Shown here: piece after piece, positions 1 to 9,039 of the stretch
Layout of the letters: every line of letters starts with the position of its first letter
How positions within the stretch are numbered: position 1 is the stretch's first letter
DNA from: Staphylococcus equorum
Lineage (GTDB): Bacteria > Bacillota > Bacilli > Staphylococcales > Staphylococcaceae
DNA length: 64,000 bases
Reading direction: 5' to 3'
Assembly: GCF_001747895.1 (NCBI RefSeq)
Contig: NZ_LNNB01000028.1
Span: 1 to 64,000, forward strand
Notes under the pieces: model-generated
Databases searched by the model: none
Told to the model about the DNA's origin: nothing
The model's input: only the letters and a program-made list of their open reading frames with translations
Program-made: the position numbers and the translations under genes

Positions 1-84
1 CCTAACAATGATATCGCACATGCAGTTAATCAAATTGTTGAAACAATTCCAGAAACAGAATTCTACGAATTCAATCACTATTAA
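1..84 (+). CDS. C-terminal end of an unidentified protein
   Basis: An open frame runs in from the window edge and stops with TAA at 82-84. It gives 27 residues ending EFYEFNHY. The fragment is too short to assign a family. The next gene starts about 160 bases later with its own ribosome site, so the two need not form an operon. I see no clear terminator hairpin between them. Confidence 0.5.
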   Translation, partial: PNNDIAHAVNQIVETIPETEFYEFNHY

Positions 85-242
85 GAACTCATACAAACAG
101 AGATTTTACCTAAGCTCTTATTATATTGTTAAAGAAGTTTGAGTTTATTGTAAATACTCTATAATAAATTGAGATGTTTAATTATAATAGAATTAATATA
201 TGTAATGTGAATGTTTTTTGAAATGGTCAAAGGGGGGAAGCT

Positions 243-1385
243 ATGTGGAAATATAAAATAATGATGACACTGTTATTTACTGTTTTTATATTTTTTAGTG
301 GACTATGCTTGCAAGACCAAAAGCAATTAGTAGATAAAATTTCATTTTATGCAGTTGGAGATAATTTAATCCATCCAGTAGTTTATCAGGATGCATTACA
401 AGATGATAATAGTTTCGACTTTAAACCTATGTATGAATACTTACAAGAAGACATTAAATCTGCGGATATTTCGTATATAAATCAAGAATCACCAATTGGT
501 GGAGATGAAAAAGGATTTTCAGGCTTCAAACAATTTAATACGCCGACGGATATAGCGGATGATATCGTTGATGTGGGGTTTGACATTGTCAATGGTTCGA
601 ATAACCATGCGCTTGATCAAGGGACCGATGGATTGCTGAATGAGATAAATTTATGGGGAAAATTTGACGATATCTTATATACTGGCGCGTTTAATTCACA
701 AAAAGCGAGAAATCATATACCCGTTGTTGAGAGGAATGGAATCAAAGTTGCACTATTAAGTTATACATATGGCACAAATGATATTTCTCCTGAAAAACCG
801 TATCATATCAACTATTTTGATGAAACTCAGATTAAAAAAGATGTAGCGAAAGCTAAAACACAAAGTGATGCGGTTATTGTGTCGGCACATTGGGGAAGTG
901 AAGGCAAACATGAACCTACGCGTAAACAGAAAAAATATGCTGAAGTATTTGCAAATGCAGGGGTAGATGTTGTAATTGGGACACATCCTCACGTCATCCA
1001 ACCTATAGAGTGGGTAGAAGGCAAAGACAATCATAAGACACTTGTAGCTTATTCCCTGGGAAATTTTTTGAATGGGCAAACTACTGGTGATGAAAGTAAT
1101 GTATTAGGGGGTAATATTCGTTTTAATATTGAGAAATTGCCCAAGGGTGTAACGATTAAAGATGTTAAATGGCAATCTTTAATTACGCATTATGAAATAG
1201 CTAATCCGCTAGATGACAACACAAGACATAGTTTTAAAATGTATCCACTCAAAAGATACGATGACAAGTTAGCAAAACGACACGCATTAAGCTATGATCA
1301 CGAAAATGACGTTACGAAACAACGTTTAGAAACAATTACTAAAGATGTCATCGATAAACAATATTTAACTCCGGATAGTTATTAA
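243..1385 (+). CDS. CapA-family (PGA_cap) metallophosphatase-like protein
   Basis: This 380-residue protein resembles the CapA/PgsA family linked to poly-gamma-glutamate capsule and related cell-surface functions. A hydrophobic N-terminal segment (about 6-23) should anchor or export it; it has no proper lipobox. The calcineurin-like metal motifs are in order: GD at 39-40, NQES near 80-83, GSNNH at 118-122, AHWG near 215-218 and GTHPH at 246-250, followed by SLGNF. The start at 243 follows a strong purine-rich site (AAGGGGGGAAG). No capB, capC or capD partner genes lie beside it, so a capsule role is not shown here; it may act alone on another envelope substrate. A terminator hairpin follows. 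Confidence 0.85.
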   Translation: MWKYKIMMTLLFTVFIFFSGLCLQDQKQLVDKISFYAVGDNLIHPVVYQDALQDDNSFDFKPMYEYLQEDIKSADISYINQESPIGGDEKGFSGFKQFNTPTDIADDIVDVGFDIVNGSNNHALDQGTDGLLNEINLWGKFDDILYTGAFNSQKARNHIPVVERNGIKVALLSYTYGTNDISPEKPYHINYFDETQIKKDVAKAKTQSDAVIVSAHWGSEGKHEPTRKQKKYAEVFANAGVDVVIGTHPHVIQPIEWVEGKDNHKTLVAYSLGNFLNGQTTGDESNVLGGNIRFNIEKLPKGVTIKDVKWQSLITHYEIANPLDDNTRHSFKMYPLKRYDDKLAKRHALSYDHENDVTKQRLETITKDVIDKQYLTPDSY

Positions 1386-1416
1386 TATATGTGTCTATTA
1401 AAAATATTTAATGATT

Positions 1417-1453
1417 AGAGGGATCTTCCGCAAATTGGAGATCCCTCTTTTTT
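1417..1453. terminator. Bidirectional terminator between convergent genes
   Basis: A 10-bp perfect stem (AGAGGGATCT / AGATCCCTCT) is followed by a T-run. It lies between the CapA-family gene and the converging nucleoside hydrolase and can serve both strands. Confidence 0.85.
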
Positions 1454-1479
1454 ATATTAGTAAAACTAGTATTTACTTT

Positions 1480-2421
1480 TTAACGTATGACATTTTTAGC
1501 TAAATCAGTGATGTATTTGAAGAAAGCATCATGTTCAACGTGGTCAACAACTGAAATAGCTCTACCATTTAAGTTGTCAATATACGTTTGGCCTTGGCTG
1601 GAACCTTCAGTATGTACAGATACATTTACGCTATGTTGGTGAACGAGTTCAGGCATGCCAACGTAAGCTGTTGTTAATACATCCCATAAGAAGTAAGTAG
1701 AATTCGTTTGGAAATGTGTTAATGGTGGGACAGCAGCATAGCTTACACCTAAGAAATCTACGCCAGGATAATGACGTTCGTTAGCCCATGCTTGTCTAAC
1801 ATCCCATGTCATAGGCACTTGATTCGTGCTTTCTAAAGCTACCATTTCTATTTTGATATCCGTATCAAACACAATTTGAACAGCTTCAGGATCCCAAAAA
1901 GCATTCCATTCAGCTGTACCATCATGTTCAGGTTCTTCAACATTACCTTTATCTAAAAATGTACCACCCATCCACACAAGGCGGTCGATATTCTGAACAA
2001 TAGTAGGCTCTACTGTAATAGCTTTGGCTAGATCTGTTAAGGGTCCTGTAAAAAGTAAAGTGACTTTTTGAGAATGGTCTTGTAATTTATCTATAATATC
2101 TCGGTAAGCAGGCTGTTTTAATAACAAAGATTGTTGGTTTGATGATTCGTTTAAAATAGGTAATGCATCCATAAAAAATGCATGCATTCGCCAATCTTTT
2201 GGAAAAGGATGTTTACCACGTTCTTTTGAAGCGGCCACATGTATTGGTTGGTCGGAGAAGCGGTTAATTATTTTTTGAGATGCACTTACTGCTGGTTCGA
2301 TATAACTATCTGCGCCAATTGCGCTTACACCAATAAGCTCTACATCATCCATTTGTATTAAAAGAAATAAAGAGATGAGGTCATCTACGCCACCATCATG
2401 GTTAAAATAAATTTGTTTCAT
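1480..2421 (-). CDS. Inosine/uridine-preferring nucleoside hydrolase family protein
   Basis: The 313-residue product has the nucleoside hydrolase fold, which cleaves the N-glycosidic bond of ribonucleosides to free base plus ribose. The N-terminal metal motif is NHDGGVDD (7-14); family members usually read DxDPGxDD, so the first Asp is Asn here while the Asp residues at 9, 13 and 14 remain. A central LLFTGPLTDLA segment and a C-terminal LWDVLTTA segment (likely last metal ligand) are also typical. The start has a GGAGG-type site upstream. The gene stands alone, divergent from the ProP-like transporter. Substrate preference cannot be read from sequence. Confidence 0.85.
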   Translation of the reverse strand: MKQIYFNHDGGVDDLISLFLLIQMDDVELIGVSAIGADSYIEPAVSASQKIINRFSDQPIHVAASKERGKHPFPKDWRMHAFFMDALPILNESSNQQSLLLKQPAYRDIIDKLQDHSQKVTLLFTGPLTDLAKAITVEPTIVQNIDRLVWMGGTFLDKGNVEEPEHDGTAEWNAFWDPEAVQIVFDTDIKIEMVALESTNQVPMTWDVRQAWANERHYPGVDFLGVSYAAVPPLTHFQTNSTYFLWDVLTTAYVGMPELVHQHSVNVSVHTEGSSQGQTYIDNLNGRAISVVDHVEHDAFFKYITDLAKNVIR

Positions 2422-2728
2422 AACTTGAGTGCCTCCATATGTTCATTTTTATGAGGCTATTATACCAAAGAAATCAATATGTTTCGTTCTGAATAATTAA
2501 TTTAAGAATGATTTTTGAGCTGTAAAAAGTATTTATATAACATAATGTGATTTAAAATAAATTTATTTTATCTAATTGATCTCATTTTTTAATCCATGAA
2601 GTCCAATGCTATGGTAATTATAATAAATATAGAGAATAAAGTAGAGTGCTGTATCGTTTTGATATATAAGTATTTATGCATTTTAAACGCAAAATACATG
2701 GAACATTAAATTTAAATTGTTTAAAAAT

Positions 2729-2756
2729 TTGTACACAGGTTATGTTATGTTATATT
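2729..2756 (+). promoter_or_regulatory. Promoter for the ProP-like gene; rest of the 2422-2786 gap
   Basis: An extended -10 (TGTTATATT, core at 2751-2756) sits 30 bases before the GTG start, with a weak -35 (TTGTAC, 2729-2734). The remaining 365-base divergent gap is A+T-rich and shows no other gene or strong hairpin. Confidence 0.5.
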
Positions 2757-2786
2757 GATAGACAAAAATTAAGGGGTGTTTTTTTT

Positions 2787-4184
2787 GTGAAGTTTAAAAA
2801 AGAAAAAGTTAATAGGGTAGATTCCGATCAAGCTAAAAAAAGTGTGGTTGCCACAGGTATTGGTAACGCAATTGAGTGGTTTGACTTCGGGCTATATGCG
2901 CAATTAGCGGTAGTTATAAGTGCCAATTTCTTTGGTAATTTACCGCAAGAGATGCAAATTGTATCTACATTTGCTGTATTTGCTTTTGCATTTATAGTAC
3001 GACCGATTGGTGGTATCTTCTTCAGTCATATAGGGGATAAATATGGACGGAAAGTTGTATTATCATCAACAATATTACTTATGGCAGCTTCAACATTGAT
3101 GCTTGGGTTACTACCAACGCAAGATCAAATCGGTATATGGGCGCCAATTCTATTACTTGTAGTACGTATGATTCAGTCATTTTCAACTGGTGGAGAGTAC
3201 GCTGGTGCGATGACGTACATAGCAGAATCATCACCAGATAAAGCACGTGGTAAGTTAGGTAGTGGACTAGAAATTGGTACACTCGCAGGTAGTATTATGG
3301 CGGCAGTTCTAGCTGGTCTTATGTATGCATTGTTAAGCGATCAACAAATGGCAGACTGGGGTTGGAGAATTCCATTTATCCTTGCTGCGCCATTAGGTAT
3401 TGTGGGTATCTTCTTGCGTACAGGATTAGACGAAAGTCCTGCTTATGAATCGACATTAGAAGAACAAGAAGAATTAGAATATTCTTATTTAGATATATTT
3501 AAATATTATTGGAAAGATATCATCGTTTGTTTCGCTGGTGTAGCATTCTTAAATGTGGCTAACTACATGGTGCTATCCTTTATGCCATCGTACTTAAACT
3601 CAACCATTAACTTAGGGGGCACCATGAGTTCTATACTGAGTACAGTCACAATGTTAGTAATGATACCAGCCGTATTTTTCTTTGGTTGGTACAGTGATAA
3701 AGTTGGTAATAAGAAGACGATTTTATTTGGTTTAATTGGCTTTAGTTTATTCTCTGTGCTTGCTTTCTGGCTCATGAGTATTCCAATGATACCAGTCGTT
3801 ATCTTAGGATTATTTATCATCGCACTATTCATGTCTACATTTGAAGGCGTAATGCCATCAGTGTTACCAAGTATGTTCCATACAAAAGTGAGATTACGTA
3901 CCTTGTCACTTGTTTATAATATCGGTGCTGCAATATTTGGTGGTTTGACACCATTTATTCTATCAATGTTAGTACAAACGACAGGTCAAGAAATTTCACC
4001 TTCATATTATTTGATGTTTATTAACGTCATCGGACTTATTATTTTCTTAACAATGTTTAAATCAACATCAAATAAATCATTGAGAGGAAATTATCCAAAC
4101 GTTGAAAACCAAGAAGATTATGAAGACGTCATTCAAAATCCTAAAGATGCACTTTGGTGGGAAGATGAAGTTAAAAAAGATTAA
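2787..4184 (+). CDS. proP: ProP-type MFS symporter (proline/betaine or organic acid:H+)
   Basis: About 465 residues. This is a metabolite:H+ symporter-type MFS protein that resembles S. aureus ProP along its whole length, from ATGIGNAIEWFDFG near the N terminus to the C-terminal tail ending in a KDALWWEDE-like segment. The MFS loop motif GDKYGRK and the STGGEYAGAMTY segment are present. I chose the GTG at 2787 over an upstream in-frame ATG because AAGGGG precedes it by about ten bases and the N terminus then matches the family. Likely role: uptake of compatible solutes or proline at the membrane; the exact substrate is inferred from similarity. It is transcribed alone, with a terminator after it. 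Confidence 0.85.
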   Translation: MKFKKEKVNRVDSDQAKKSVVATGIGNAIEWFDFGLYAQLAVVISANFFGNLPQEMQIVSTFAVFAFAFIVRPIGGIFFSHIGDKYGRKVVLSSTILLMAASTLMLGLLPTQDQIGIWAPILLLVVRMIQSFSTGGEYAGAMTYIAESSPDKARGKLGSGLEIGTLAGSIMAAVLAGLMYALLSDQQMADWGWRIPFILAAPLGIVGIFLRTGLDESPAYESTLEEQEELEYSYLDIFKYYWKDIIVCFAGVAFLNVANYMVLSFMPSYLNSTINLGGTMSSILSTVTMLVMIPAVFFFGWYSDKVGNKKTILFGLIGFSLFSVLAFWLMSIPMIPVVILGLFIIALFMSTFEGVMPSVLPSMFHTKVRLRTLSLVYNIGAAIFGGLTPFILSMLVQTTGQEISPSYYLMFINVIGLIIFLTMFKSTSNKSLRGNYPNVENQEDYEDVIQNPKDALWWEDEVKKD

Positions 4185-4215
4185 TAAAGTGAATTATAAG
4201 AATTAAATAATTTCG

Positions 4216-4255
4216 AAAAGACGCAATGCTTATTCATGGGCATTGCGTCTTTTTT
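4216..4255 (+). terminator. Rho-independent terminator after the ProP-like gene
   Basis: A 14-bp perfect stem (AAAAGACGCAATGC paired with its complement) has a 10-base loop and ends in a T-run. It lies 31 bases after the stop codon. Confidence 0.9.
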
Positions 4256-4472
4256 ATGTGATGAATCTATAAGAGTGATTTGTAATAATTTGTACAATCG
4301 TTAATTAAGCACAATATATTGCACTTAATTAAATAATATCATTGGTATAAAAAGTATAAATATATAATTTAAAAATATGCGAAAAATTATAAAAAATATC
4401 AAATTAATTAATTAATATTATAAGTTTTGTGATATTATAAAAGAAATAAAAGTTTATGGGAGGTTGGACGAT

Positions 4473-6020
4473 ATGTCAAAGACAGTGAAGATTGTCATAG
4501 CAGTCGTTATTGGGGTGTTACTCGTTGTTGGGATAGGTGGTGCTGCTACTTATTATTTCATGAAAAATTCACCAAAGAACACATATTTATTAAGTGAGCA
4601 AGAAACCGCTAAGCAAATACAAGAATACGCTGAGGACCGTTTTGAAAATGAATTTAAATTTCAAGACAAAATGAAAGATGAGTCATATTTAATTAGTTTA
4701 GATGCAAGTGCAGATGTACCAGAGAAATTACTTAAATCATCTGATATACCAAAATCTGCAATAGATGCTTCTGGGTTAGGATTTAAAATGGGACATGATC
4801 CAGAGAACGAAAAGTCAGTACTAGCATTAAACCCTACTGTAGCCGACAATGAAATTGGGGAGTTTCAATGGGCAGCAGATAAGGATAATCAATATTACTC
4901 AGCACCAATTTTAGATGATGTTTACAAAGCTAAAAATGATGAACTCGTAGATGTTTATGAAAAATTAACGGGTGAAACAGTAGACAGTTCATCAACTAGT
5001 TCATCAAGCAGTTTTTCAAGTAGTTCTTCAAGTATGAACAGCAACAATTCAGCAATCACGAATGATACATTGAATTTAAATTCTCTATTATCTGGTACAC
5101 AAATTTCACAAGAAAAAGTTGAGAAAATTAGTGAACGCTATAGTGAATTAATTATCGATAAACTTGATGATGATAATTTTGAAAAAGAAGACGATAAGAT
5201 CGATGTGGATGGCGAAGAGAAAGATACGAATAAAGTAACAATGAATATTAGCAAAGCTGAAACGAAATCAATTTTGACAGCAGTTTTAGAAAAAGCTAAA
5301 GAAGATAAAGATATTAAAGGCATTGCAGAAGACCAATTTAATGCTGAAGAATATGATGATTCAATTGATGAAGCTTTAGAAGAAGTGAAAGATGCTGATA
5401 AAGATGAATTCCCAAGTATTAAATCTGTAATATGGGAAGATGATAATCAAATTCTTAAACGTGATTTAAGATTGAAAGATAACAGCGGTGCTGAAATTAA
5501 ATTAGAGGGTACAAGTCTAATCGATGATGACAAGTTAGTTATGGATTATAACGTATCTGCTGATGAGACTAAGATTTCGCTTAAAGGTGAGTCAACAAAA
5601 GATGATGATAAGTATGAAGATAAATATACTTTAGGTTTTGATGATGGTATTAAAGAATCAGATATCAAAGTTACAAATAAAGAAACAGTGGACGGTAACA
5701 AACGTACTGATAAAGGCGATGTCGTAATCAGTGCAAACTACGATGAAACTACAATTGAATATGAAAATAAATTAGAGACTGATGTGAAGAATAATTCACA
5801 GAAACAAGATCTCGACATTACTACAGAAGTTCAATATGAACCTGTTACAGTTAACATCAAAGGCGAAACTAAACTTAAAGAAGACATTAAGTTTGATAAA
5901 GCTGGTGCGAAAGACTTAAATACAATGTCTAACAGTGACTTCAGTAAATTACAAAAAGAAATTTCTGATAATGCTGGAGACATCTTGAAAGATGTTGTGA
6001 AAGATCTTGAAGATAAATAA
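4473..6020 (+). CDS. Membrane-anchored acidic repeat-like protein (DUF6583-like)
   Basis: About 515 residues. One N-terminal membrane helix (about 5-30) is followed by a long, highly charged extracytoplasmic region rich in Asp, Glu and Lys. A Ser-rich linker at roughly 170-190 separates two parts. From memory it resembles staphylococcal proteins carrying DUF6583; the function is unknown. The ATG at 4473 is preferred over an in-frame TTG nine bases earlier, which would sit on the GGGAGG ribosome site. The gene is followed closely by two ABC-2 permeases and an ATPase, so it is probably the surface or accessory component of that exporter. The T-rich leader has no obvious operator. Confidence 0.7.
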   Translation: MSKTVKIVIAVVIGVLLVVGIGGAATYYFMKNSPKNTYLLSEQETAKQIQEYAEDRFENEFKFQDKMKDESYLISLDASADVPEKLLKSSDIPKSAIDASGLGFKMGHDPENEKSVLALNPTVADNEIGEFQWAADKDNQYYSAPILDDVYKAKNDELVDVYEKLTGETVDSSSTSSSSSFSSSSSSMNSNNSAITNDTLNLNSLLSGTQISQEKVEKISERYSELIIDKLDDDNFEKEDDKIDVDGEEKDTNKVTMNISKAETKSILTAVLEKAKEDKDIKGIAEDQFNAEEYDDSIDEALEEVKDADKDEFPSIKSVIWEDDNQILKRDLRLKDNSGAEIKLEGTSLIDDDKLVMDYNVSADETKISLKGESTKDDDKYEDKYTLGFDDGIKESDIKVTNKETVDGNKRTDKGDVVISANYDETTIEYENKLETDVKNNSQKQDLDITTEVQYEPVTVNIKGETKLKEDIKFDKAGAKDLNTMSNSDFSKLQKEISDNAGDILKDVVKDLEDK

Positions 6021-6071
6021 GCATTACAAGAATTTAAACTAAACTAAAATATTAATGAAAGGAGTGGTTAA

Positions 6072-7238
6072 ATGAGAACATTACAATTGTTTCGCATTTA
6101 CCACTCTTTTTTATTGAAAAAATGGCATTTATTTTTATATTTAGTGTTAATTATCATTGGTTTGTTTTCAACCTTACTTGTCATACAACAATTTAATCAA
6201 GATGATTCCAAATTTAGAATTGGTGTTGTAGATCGTGATCAATCGACAGAAACTGCATTAATACTTAAATCGATGGGCGATGGGACAAACTTAGGCAAAG
6301 ATATTAGTATCAAACGCTATAATAAACAAGAAGCACATCAATTGTTAAAAGCTCAGAAGTTAGAAGGATACTATGTGTTTGAAAAAGGGATGACTAAGTC
6401 ATTTTATAAAAATGGTAACTTGCCTATTTCAGTTTATACATATGATAAACAATCGACTAAAAGTTTAGTTATTAATCAATTAACAGGTTCAGTGTACAAT
6501 CGACTCATGTTGTCTATGGGCGGAGGACTCGCTTATACATCACTTGCAGAGGATGCAGGAAAAGAAGACACGATGCTTTTATTAACAGACTTATTGTTTA
6601 CAGGGTTAAATCGTACAGGTGGATTTGATTATAAACCTGTACAAATATACGATACTGCGAGCTATTATGTGATAACCGGCTATTTAGCGTCTATTTTTAT
6701 CTTCGCTTTATCATTATTTTCAATTTTAAAAATGAATCAAGTAACAGCACTGAAATCTAGGTTAAGTATGTATCATTTTTCATTTGAGAAACTGACGCTT
6801 ATTCGAAGTTTATTCACATTATTTTATACGAGTATCTGGGCTGTAGTTGGCTTGTTTTGGATGCTCAATGTATTGCCGAATGATTTTGAAAGCTACAATT
6901 GGTCTACTGTAGTGATTCAACTCATATATTATATCTTGATGTTGATAATCTGGCTGACGATTATTGATTTAATATCATCTAAATGGATGAATTATATTTT
7001 GAAAAGTATATTCAGTATTATCATTTTGTTACTATCAGGTCTAATCATACCTACTATATATTTCAAGCATTTATTCAATGGTATTTTCACGGTACAACCA
7101 TTTAGTTTTGTAACAAATCAAATGTTGGAAATCATATTAAATAATTACATTTTAGAAACGCCGATCATGTTTTATATTAGCTTTCTATTATCATTTGTTG
7201 TATTAATATTTGTCATTGTTGGGAGGTATCGTAGATGA
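6072..7238 (+). CDS. ABC-2 type transporter permease (first subunit)
   Basis: 388 residues. The topology is typical of ABC-2 exporters: one helix near 15-37, a large extracytoplasmic domain (about 40-195), then five or so helices to the C terminus. It is preceded by AAAGGAGTGG. Its stop overlaps the start of the second permease by four bases (ATGA), which implies translational coupling. With the ATPase encoded at 8169 it should form a two-permease exporter or drug/peptide efflux pump. The cargo is unknown; the neighbouring anchored acidic protein is the only hint. Confidence 0.8.
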   Translation: MRTLQLFRIYHSFLLKKWHLFLYLVLIIIGLFSTLLVIQQFNQDDSKFRIGVVDRDQSTETALILKSMGDGTNLGKDISIKRYNKQEAHQLLKAQKLEGYYVFEKGMTKSFYKNGNLPISVYTYDKQSTKSLVINQLTGSVYNRLMLSMGGGLAYTSLAEDAGKEDTMLLLTDLLFTGLNRTGGFDYKPVQIYDTASYYVITGYLASIFIFALSLFSILKMNQVTALKSRLSMYHFSFEKLTLIRSLFTLFYTSIWAVVGLFWMLNVLPNDFESYNWSTVVIQLIYYILMLIIWLTIIDLISSKWMNYILKSIFSIIILLLSGLIIPTIYFKHLFNGIFTVQPFSFVTNQMLEIILNNYILETPIMFYISFLLSFVVLIFVIVGRYRR

Positions 7239-8158
7239 TTCAACCTTACCTTTTTATCGTAGTTGTAAAACAGTGGAAACAATACGTGTTACTAGCGCTA
7301 CTATTATTATGTACCTTATTAGCGGTGTGGGGCGTATATAAGACACTCAATCAATCGTTTCAAATACCAGTGGCAGTCCAAGATCAAGAACGTTCGTCAG
7401 CATCTGAAAATTTGATTGAAGCTATAGATGGCAATGAATTTGTGCAGGTAGAGCATGTGCCGCTTGAGGAAGCATATATTGAGGAACGCGTTACTAGAAA
7501 AGAAGCGGTAGTCAGTTTGCAAATACCAGAAAATTATAGTGACAAGTTGCATAGTAATCATTTAAAAGATGCACTAACCCTATATGGCAGAGATGACTTT
7601 ATTGGAGATATTACGTTAGAAATGATTAGTCGTTCTTTGTATGAACAGCAAATACCTAATATAGTGAAGTCGCACTTAGAAGATAATGATCAAGATACTT
7701 CATTAAAAGCAGTTAATAGAAAATTAAATCAAGAAACACCAGAATCAAAGATAGCGCATTATGTTATTAATCACAGTTCTAATACTTCTATATCATTAAG
7801 TATTGTCTTTGCAATTTTATTATGCGTCAGCAGTGTTCAAATTGTGCTACATCAAAGATTGAAACAAAATGGTGCGCTGGCAAGACTGTTTATGTTCCGC
7901 TATAGTCGCCTTAAATTGTTTGGCACATATGTTATTGCACATACTATGATATTAATGGTTTTATTAAGTGTGACAGCAGTCGTGTTTCAGCAAAATTTAT
8001 CGTTGATGTTTTATGTGAAATCGCTATGGGTTATTTTAATTTATGAATTGGGCGTAGCTTGGCTATTATTTAAAGTAAATACATTAAGCCATAGACTATT
8101 TATGACACTTATATATGCACTGGTGATGGGTTTAATTTATATCTTCATACAATTATAG
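7235..8158 (+). CDS. ABC-2 type transporter permease (second subunit)
   Basis: 307 residues, with the same plan as the upstream gene: an N-terminal helix (about 10-33), an extracytoplasmic domain (about 35-180) and a C-terminal set of helices. The start lies inside the end of the previous gene, and the ATPase starts ten bases after its stop. The gene pair looks like an ancient duplication that diverged. It probably forms a heterodimeric channel with its neighbour. No enzymatic motif is visible. Confidence 0.8.
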   Translation: MIQPYLFIVVVKQWKQYVLLALLLLCTLLAVWGVYKTLNQSFQIPVAVQDQERSSASENLIEAIDGNEFVQVEHVPLEEAYIEERVTRKEAVVSLQIPENYSDKLHSNHLKDALTLYGRDDFIGDITLEMISRSLYEQQIPNIVKSHLEDNDQDTSLKAVNRKLNQETPESKIAHYVINHSSNTSISLSIVFAILLCVSSVQIVLHQRLKQNGALARLFMFRYSRLKLFGTYVIAHTMILMVLLSVTAVVFQQNLSLMFYVKSLWVILIYELGVAWLLFKVNTLSHRLFMTLIYALVMGLIYIFIQL

Positions 8159-8168
8159 GAGTGATAAG

Positions 8169-8840
8169 ATGATAGAATTACAAAATATCAAAAAACAATA
8201 CCGTAGTAAAAGCATCTTTGAATCGCTAGATATGACATTTGAAGATAAACAGTTAACTATTTTACTTGGTGAAAATGGGGCCGGAAAATCCACTTTGTTA
8301 AGAATGATTTCAGGATTAGAGGAAGCGGATTATGGCAATATTACTTACTTTGGTGACCAAGTTGCAAAAAAGCAACTTCAAGATATGATCGGTTATGTAC
8401 CTCAAGATATTGCGTTATTTGAACACATGACAGTAAATGAAAACATCAATTGCTTTAAGGCGTTATGCAAAAATCCTATAACCGAAGACATGATAGACCA
8501 GTATGCATCCCAACTTCATTTAACAGATAGAACAGTTGCTGTGTCGAAACTATCAGGTGGCACGAAAAGAAAAGTGAATGTATTAATAGGACTTTTAAGC
8601 AACCCGCAAATATTAATATTAGATGAACCAACTGTAGGTATAGATTTGAAATCAAGATATGATATTCATAGCTTGCTCAATAAAATGAAAGCACAATGTC
8701 TGATTATATTAACCACACATCATTTAGACGAAGTAGAAGCGTTAGCAGATCGCATTAAAGTGATCGGCACTGATCCGTTCTATAGAGATATTCTGAAAGA
8801 TAAGCAATGGCATTTTGATACGTACCATAAACAAAATTAA
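8169..8840 (+). CDS. ABC transporter ATP-binding protein
   Basis: 223 residues. Walker A reads GENGAGKST (34-42), the signature is LSGGTKRK, and Walker B is ILILDEPTVGID followed by the switch His in TTHHLDE. The length is that of a single nucleotide-binding domain without extensions. It is the last gene of the four-gene unit and drives the two ABC-2 permeases. A shared terminator hairpin follows at once. Confidence 0.92.
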   Translation: MIELQNIKKQYRSKSIFESLDMTFEDKQLTILLGENGAGKSTLLRMISGLEEADYGNITYFGDQVAKKQLQDMIGYVPQDIALFEHMTVNENINCFKALCKNPITEDMIDQYASQLHLTDRTVAVSKLSGGTKRKVNVLIGLLSNPQILILDEPTVGIDLKSRYDIHSLLNKMKAQCLIILTTHHLDEVEALADRIKVIGTDPFYRDILKDKQWHFDTYHKQN

Positions 8841-8898
8841 AAAGCATATCCGTTATTGTTATAAAGCGACTTATATACAATGACGGGTATGCTTTTAT
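8840..8898 (+). terminator. Terminator of the ABC exporter operon
   Basis: Long imperfect stem (AAAAGCATATCCGTTATTG against CAATGACGGGTATGCTTTT) around a 20-base loop, followed by Ts. It begins at the stop codon of the ATPase gene. Confidence 0.8.
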
Positions 8899-8952
8899 TT
8901 TTATATTAATATGTTGAATACCTTTTAAGAAATTAAATTAAATGCAATTTTT

Positions 8953-8992
8953 AAATAACAACGTTGTTATTTTTAATTAAATCTATTATAAT
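8953..8992 (+). promoter_or_regulatory. Promoter with overlapping 20-bp palindromic operator
   Basis: A perfect palindrome (AAATAACAACGTTGTTATTT, 8953-8972) covers a -35 (TTGTTA, 8964-8969). A -10 (TATAAT, 8987-8992) follows at 17-base spacing. The layout suits repression of the following gntP-type gene by a dimeric regulator such as a GntR-family protein; no such regulator gene is beside it. Confidence 0.7.
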
Positions 8993-9039
8993 TAGGAATT
9001 GTGAATTCGCTTTCATAAGTTATTAAGGGATGGGAGGAC

